Of a stretch of DNA of 64,000 bases, positions 60,878-64,000 are shown one piece after another. The stretch is from UBA1764 sp045616685 (lineage in GTDB: Bacteria; Bacillota; Clostridia; Peptostreptococcales; Anaerovoracaceae). The stretch is from assembly GCA_045616685.1 (NCBI GenBank), contig JAZLHF010000006.1, positions 1-64,000 on the forward strand, written 5' to 3'. Under the pieces are notes generated by a model that saw nothing but the letters and a program-made list of their open reading frames with translations, was not told where the DNA came from and did no database searches. Made by a program: the position numbers and the translations under genes. Position 1 is the first letter of the stretch; each line of letters starts with the position of its first letter.

Positions 60878-62186
60878 ACTTTGCTTTGACTCAAGAGAAG
60901 TTGTGCCAGGGGCCCTTTTCTTTTGTAAAGGAGCAGCATTTAAAAAAGAATACCTAGAATCAGCTATTGAAAAAGGTGCAACGGCCTATGTTTCAGAGCT
61001 TGATTACAATGTTGGGATTCAATGTATCAAGGTCCCTGATATTCGTAAAGCCATGGCAGATATAGCCGATGAATACTATAATCATGCATGGGCAAGTTAT
61101 CCAACAATTGGACTTACAGGATCAAAAGGGAAATCAACAACCCTTTATTTCATTAAGTCCATTTTTGAATCTTCAGGAAAGAATTTGGCATTCCTCTCCA
61201 CCATTGACACGTACGACGGAATAGAAAAATTTGAATCACATCTTACTACACCAGAAGCTTTAGAACTTCACCATCACTTTGCCAATGCACGAAAAGCAAA
61301 TGTTGACGCTTTTGCAATGGAAGTATCATCACAAGGATTAAAGTATGATAGAACAAAAAATGTAATTTTTACTATCGGAGCTTTCTTAAACTTTGGCTCA
61401 GACCACATTGGCGAAGGCGAACACACAGATGTTGAAGATTACTTTAATAGCAAACTCAAATTGATGTCACAATGTAAAATCGCATTAATCAACAAAGAGA
61501 GTGACAGATATGAACAAATTCTTGCCGCCGCAAAAACAAGTCCAATCTGTGAAAAGATTATCACCTACTCTGCAAAAGAAGACCCTTGTGATTATCAAAT
61601 TTCAATTCCCGGTTCATTCAACATTGAGAATGCATTAGCTGCGATTTTAATCTGCAAAGAACTTGGCATCAGCGAAGATGCAATTAAAGCAGGCCTCGCA
61701 AAAGCCCGTGTCCCAGGAAGAATGGAAATTTTTAAAAATGAAAAGCGCGATTTAATTTGTATAGTCGATTATGCCCATAGCATATTAAGCTTTGATAAGC
61801 TTTTTAGTTCTGTACAAGAGATGTATCCAGGCTACAGAATCGAATTACTTTTTGGCTGCCCAGGAGGCAAAGGGTTGCAAAGACGAACTGATCTTCCAGT
61901 GACAGCATCAAAGTATATCGATTTTGCATGGATTACAGAAGAAGATCCTGGACTCGATGATCCAAAAGAAATTTGCGAAATCTTAAAAGCTAAATTCGAT
62001 GAACTTGGAACAGCAAATAAAATCGTCGTAAATCGCGATGAAGCTATTAGGGAAGCTATAACTGCGGCAAAACCAAAAACTGTAATCGTTTTTACAGGTA
62101 AAGGCCGCGAAGAATACATGCACAGAGGAAATGATTACGTACCATTTACTCCAGAAACAACACAGGTAGAAAGATTATTGAAATGA
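60855..62186 (+). CDS. MurE-like UDP-MurNAc-tripeptide ligase
   Basis: 443 residues, shorter than typical MurE (~485), mainly in the N-terminal domain. ATP motif TGSKGKSTT (about 92), EVSSQGLKYDR, FLNFGSDHIGEGEH, NALAAILICKELG, VDYAHSILSF, and C-terminal TGKGREEYMHRG. Ligase that adds the third amino acid of the peptidoglycan stem. The specificity loop reads EEDPGLDDP in place of the DNPR of meso-diaminopimelate enzymes, so its amino acid is uncertain, and it may be a second, specialised copy. Start could be any of three consecutive ATGs. Overlaps pepF by ATGA. Confidence 0.85.
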   Translation: MMMEKYSKLCFDSREVVPGALFFCKGAAFKKEYLESAIEKGATAYVSELDYNVGIQCIKVPDIRKAMADIADEYYNHAWASYPTIGLTGSKGKSTTLYFIKSIFESSGKNLAFLSTIDTYDGIEKFESHLTTPEALELHHHFANARKANVDAFAMEVSSQGLKYDRTKNVIFTIGAFLNFGSDHIGEGEHTDVEDYFNSKLKLMSQCKIALINKESDRYEQILAAAKTSPICEKIITYSAKEDPCDYQISIPGSFNIENALAAILICKELGISEDAIKAGLAKARVPGRMEIFKNEKRDLICIVDYAHSILSFDKLFSSVQEMYPGYRIELLFGCPGGKGLQRRTDLPVTASKYIDFAWITEEDPGLDDPKEICEILKAKFDELGTANKIVVNRDEAIREAITAAKPKTVIVFTGKGREEYMHRGNDYVPFTPETTQVERLLK

Positions 62187-63973
62187 CTTACAAATCAAGA
62201 AAAGATATTCCAACAAAATACAAATGGAACATCGAAGCAATGTACAAAAACCGCGAGCTTTGTGAAAAAGACATCGCAAAAGCTCTAAAGCTCGCAGACA
62301 AAATGACTAAATACCAGGGGCACTTAAAAGATAGCGCAGAAACTCTGGCTAAGGCACTTAATGAGCGCGACAAACTGTATATGTTAGTTGAAGCAATCTG
62401 TGTTTATGCTCATCAAAAGACAGATGAAGACAGATTGGTTTCATCCTCTATCGAACTCGAAGGCAAATCAACCGCAATGGCCGCCCAAGTTTCTCAGAAA
62501 CTTTCATTCTTTGCCCCAGAACTATCATCAATTCCAAAAGCAAAACTTTATAAATTTGTAAAAGAAAGCAAAGACTTAAAAGTTTATGAACATTATCTTG
62601 ATGAAATCATCAGAGAAAAGTCTCATATTCTTAAAAAGTCTGACGAAGAGCTTCTGGCAAAGCTTTCTGAACTTAACGGATGTCCAGAAGATGTATTTAG
62701 AATGCTTAACGATGCAGAGTTTATCTTTGGTGAAGTGACGAATGAGAAAGGCAAGAAAGTTTCTCTTACACACGGCTCTTACGGCGAGCTTATGAGAAGT
62801 AAGGACCGCAGAATTCGTAAAGAATGTTATGACAAGCTTTATGGTGTATTTAAGCAGTATAGAAACACTCTTGTTACCACCTATAATTACAGCGTAAAGC
62901 AAGATGTGATTTATTCTCAAATTAGAAAATATCCGAGTGCCAGAGCCGCCGCTCTTTCAGGTTCAAATATTCCAGAAGAAGTATATGACAACCTGATTAA
63001 AGCGGTAAACGATAACCTTCCAAATCTTCATAGATATATGAAACTGCGTAAAAAGTTAATGGGGCTTAAAGATCTTCGTATGTATGATGTATATACTCCG
63101 ATGCTTCCAAGAGCCGAAAAAAAATTCACTTACGAAGAAGGACAAGAACTTGCTTTAAAAGCACTTGCGGTTTTAGGCAAAGACTATGTAGACACATTAC
63201 GAAAAGGTTATCAGTCACGTTGGGCCGATGTGTATGAAACACCTGGCAAGCGTAGCGGAGCTTATTCATTTGGTTGCTACTCAAGCATGCCTTACATGCT
63301 CTTAAATTATCATGGCAAACTGGATGATGTATTCACATTGATTCATGAATCAGGTCATTCAATGCACTCATATTATTCAAGAAAAAATCAGCCATATGTA
63401 TATGGCGATTACAGCATCTTTGCAGCAGAAGTTGCATCGACAGTTAATGAATCATTGTTGATGAACTATCTCATCAACAATGCGAAGAACAAAAAAGAAA
63501 AAGCAGAACTGCTTAATATGTGGCTCGAAGAATTTAGAACCACCCTCTTCAGACAAACACAATTTGCAGAATTCGAACTTGAAGCACATAGAATGGTTGA
63601 ACGTGGAGAAGTACTTTCTGCTGATGCAATGGAAAAACTCTACGGCAATTTAAACAAGAAGTATTATGGTCCAGCAATCACATACGATGACACAATTAAC
63701 CTTGAATGGTCAAGAATCCCGCACTTTTACTCTGCATTTTATGTATATCAATACGCAACCGGCTATTCTGCAGCAACTGCAATAGCAAGCAAGATTATGA
63801 CAGAAGGCAAACCTGCAGCCGACGAATACCTTAAGTTCCTTAAGGCCGGCAACAGTGACTACCCTATTGAAGTATTAAAATATGGCGGAGTCGACATGGC
63901 AACAACAGCCCCTGTCGAAGCTGCAATGAAAAAATTTAAAGAATTATTAGATGAACTCGAAGCTATCTTATAA
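62183..63973 (+). CDS. pepF: Oligoendopeptidase F (M3 family)
   Basis: 596 residues. Zinc-binding HESGHSMH (about 389-396) with the downstream Glu in FAAEVASTVNES; PRAEKKFTYEEG and MPYMLLNYHG are PepF-like. Cytosolic peptidase cleaving short peptides. The start overlaps the murE-like stop (ATGA). Complete, with the stop 27 bases from the window end. Confidence 0.95.
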   Translation: MTYKSRKDIPTKYKWNIEAMYKNRELCEKDIAKALKLADKMTKYQGHLKDSAETLAKALNERDKLYMLVEAICVYAHQKTDEDRLVSSSIELEGKSTAMAAQVSQKLSFFAPELSSIPKAKLYKFVKESKDLKVYEHYLDEIIREKSHILKKSDEELLAKLSELNGCPEDVFRMLNDAEFIFGEVTNEKGKKVSLTHGSYGELMRSKDRRIRKECYDKLYGVFKQYRNTLVTTYNYSVKQDVIYSQIRKYPSARAAALSGSNIPEEVYDNLIKAVNDNLPNLHRYMKLRKKLMGLKDLRMYDVYTPMLPRAEKKFTYEEGQELALKALAVLGKDYVDTLRKGYQSRWADVYETPGKRSGAYSFGCYSSMPYMLLNYHGKLDDVFTLIHESGHSMHSYYSRKNQPYVYGDYSIFAAEVASTVNESLLMNYLINNAKNKKEKAELLNMWLEEFRTTLFRQTQFAEFELEAHRMVERGEVLSADAMEKLYGNLNKKYYGPAITYDDTINLEWSRIPHFYSAFYVYQYATGYSAATAIASKIMTEGKPAADEYLKFLKAGNSDYPIEVLKYGGVDMATTAPVEAAMKKFKELLDELEAIL

Positions 63974-64000
63974 ACTCACAAAAGAAGACGAAGAGCTGCT
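63951..64000 (+). CDS. Start of a further gene (truncated by the window)
   Basis: An ATG at 63951 inside the end of pepF opens a second frame reading MNSKLSYKLTKEDEELL to the window edge. Overlapping starts are the rule in this operon, and the residues are protein-like. There is no strong ribosome site. Too short to identify. Confidence 0.4.
   Translation, partial: MNSKLSYKLTKEDEEL

Overview
The window reads as chromosomal DNA of a low-GC anaerobic Clostridia-type Firmicute. Evidence: RNase Y, LexA, the infC-rpmI-rplT operon with its leader, many lipoproteins with short MKK signal peptides, SLH-anchored surface protein, strong AGGAGG ribosome sites and A+T-rich spacers. A member of the Family XIII / Anaerovoracaceae area is my guess, not a demonstrated assignment. 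Genes are densely packed and mostly on the minus strand.

1-13.7 kb: a lactate and quinone region. It holds the 3' truncated lactate permease gene (lctP), MenA and MenG/UbiE running the other way, then (minus strand) lutC, a fused lutB-lutA, a long-chain polyprenyl diphosphate synthase, and fixC-fixX (ETF:quinone oxidoreductase plus ferredoxin). Together they suggest lactate uptake and oxidation with electrons entering a menaquinone pool. The block is split by a 1551-residue BspA-like/SLH surface protein and by toxin-antitoxin debris; the surface-protein promoter carries a C8 homopolymer between -35 and -10.

13.8-25.4 kb: housekeeping genes: DUF445, thiI-iscS, rny, a MinD-like ATPase with an altered Walker A, radC, nrdR-cmk-maf followed by a MATE transporter fused to an RsbW-like ATPase domain, and prfC. 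Two related large palindromes lie in the spacers.

25.4-36 kb: two lipoproteins, lexA with a probable operator, pgeF, infC-rpmI-rplT (infC starts at AUU), then an operon of a small alarmone synthetase, a small alarmone hydrolase and a 5TM-Cache-PP2C-RsbW protein, with a STAS anti-sigma antagonist and a decayed gene just upstream.

36-48 kb: cvpA, an orphan DNA methyltransferase, a two-gene chromate transporter, a BMP-type lipoprotein, a small P-loop protein, rlmN, comEC-holA, and a large class A penicillin-binding protein.

47.5-64 kb: valS-rnc-smc-ftsY-pbp (transcribed leftwards), with an SMC whose two coiled-coil arms are both about 100 residues short; the liv branched-chain amino acid ABC operon, whose binding protein LivJ is circularly permuted; then rightward DUF975, a MurE-like ligase, pepF and the start of another gene. 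The strongest novelty candidates are the permuted LivJ, the poly-C promoter, the alarmone/partner-switch operon, the MATE-RsbW fusion and the short-arm SMC. No tRNA, rRNA, CRISPR array, insertion sequence or prophage was seen.
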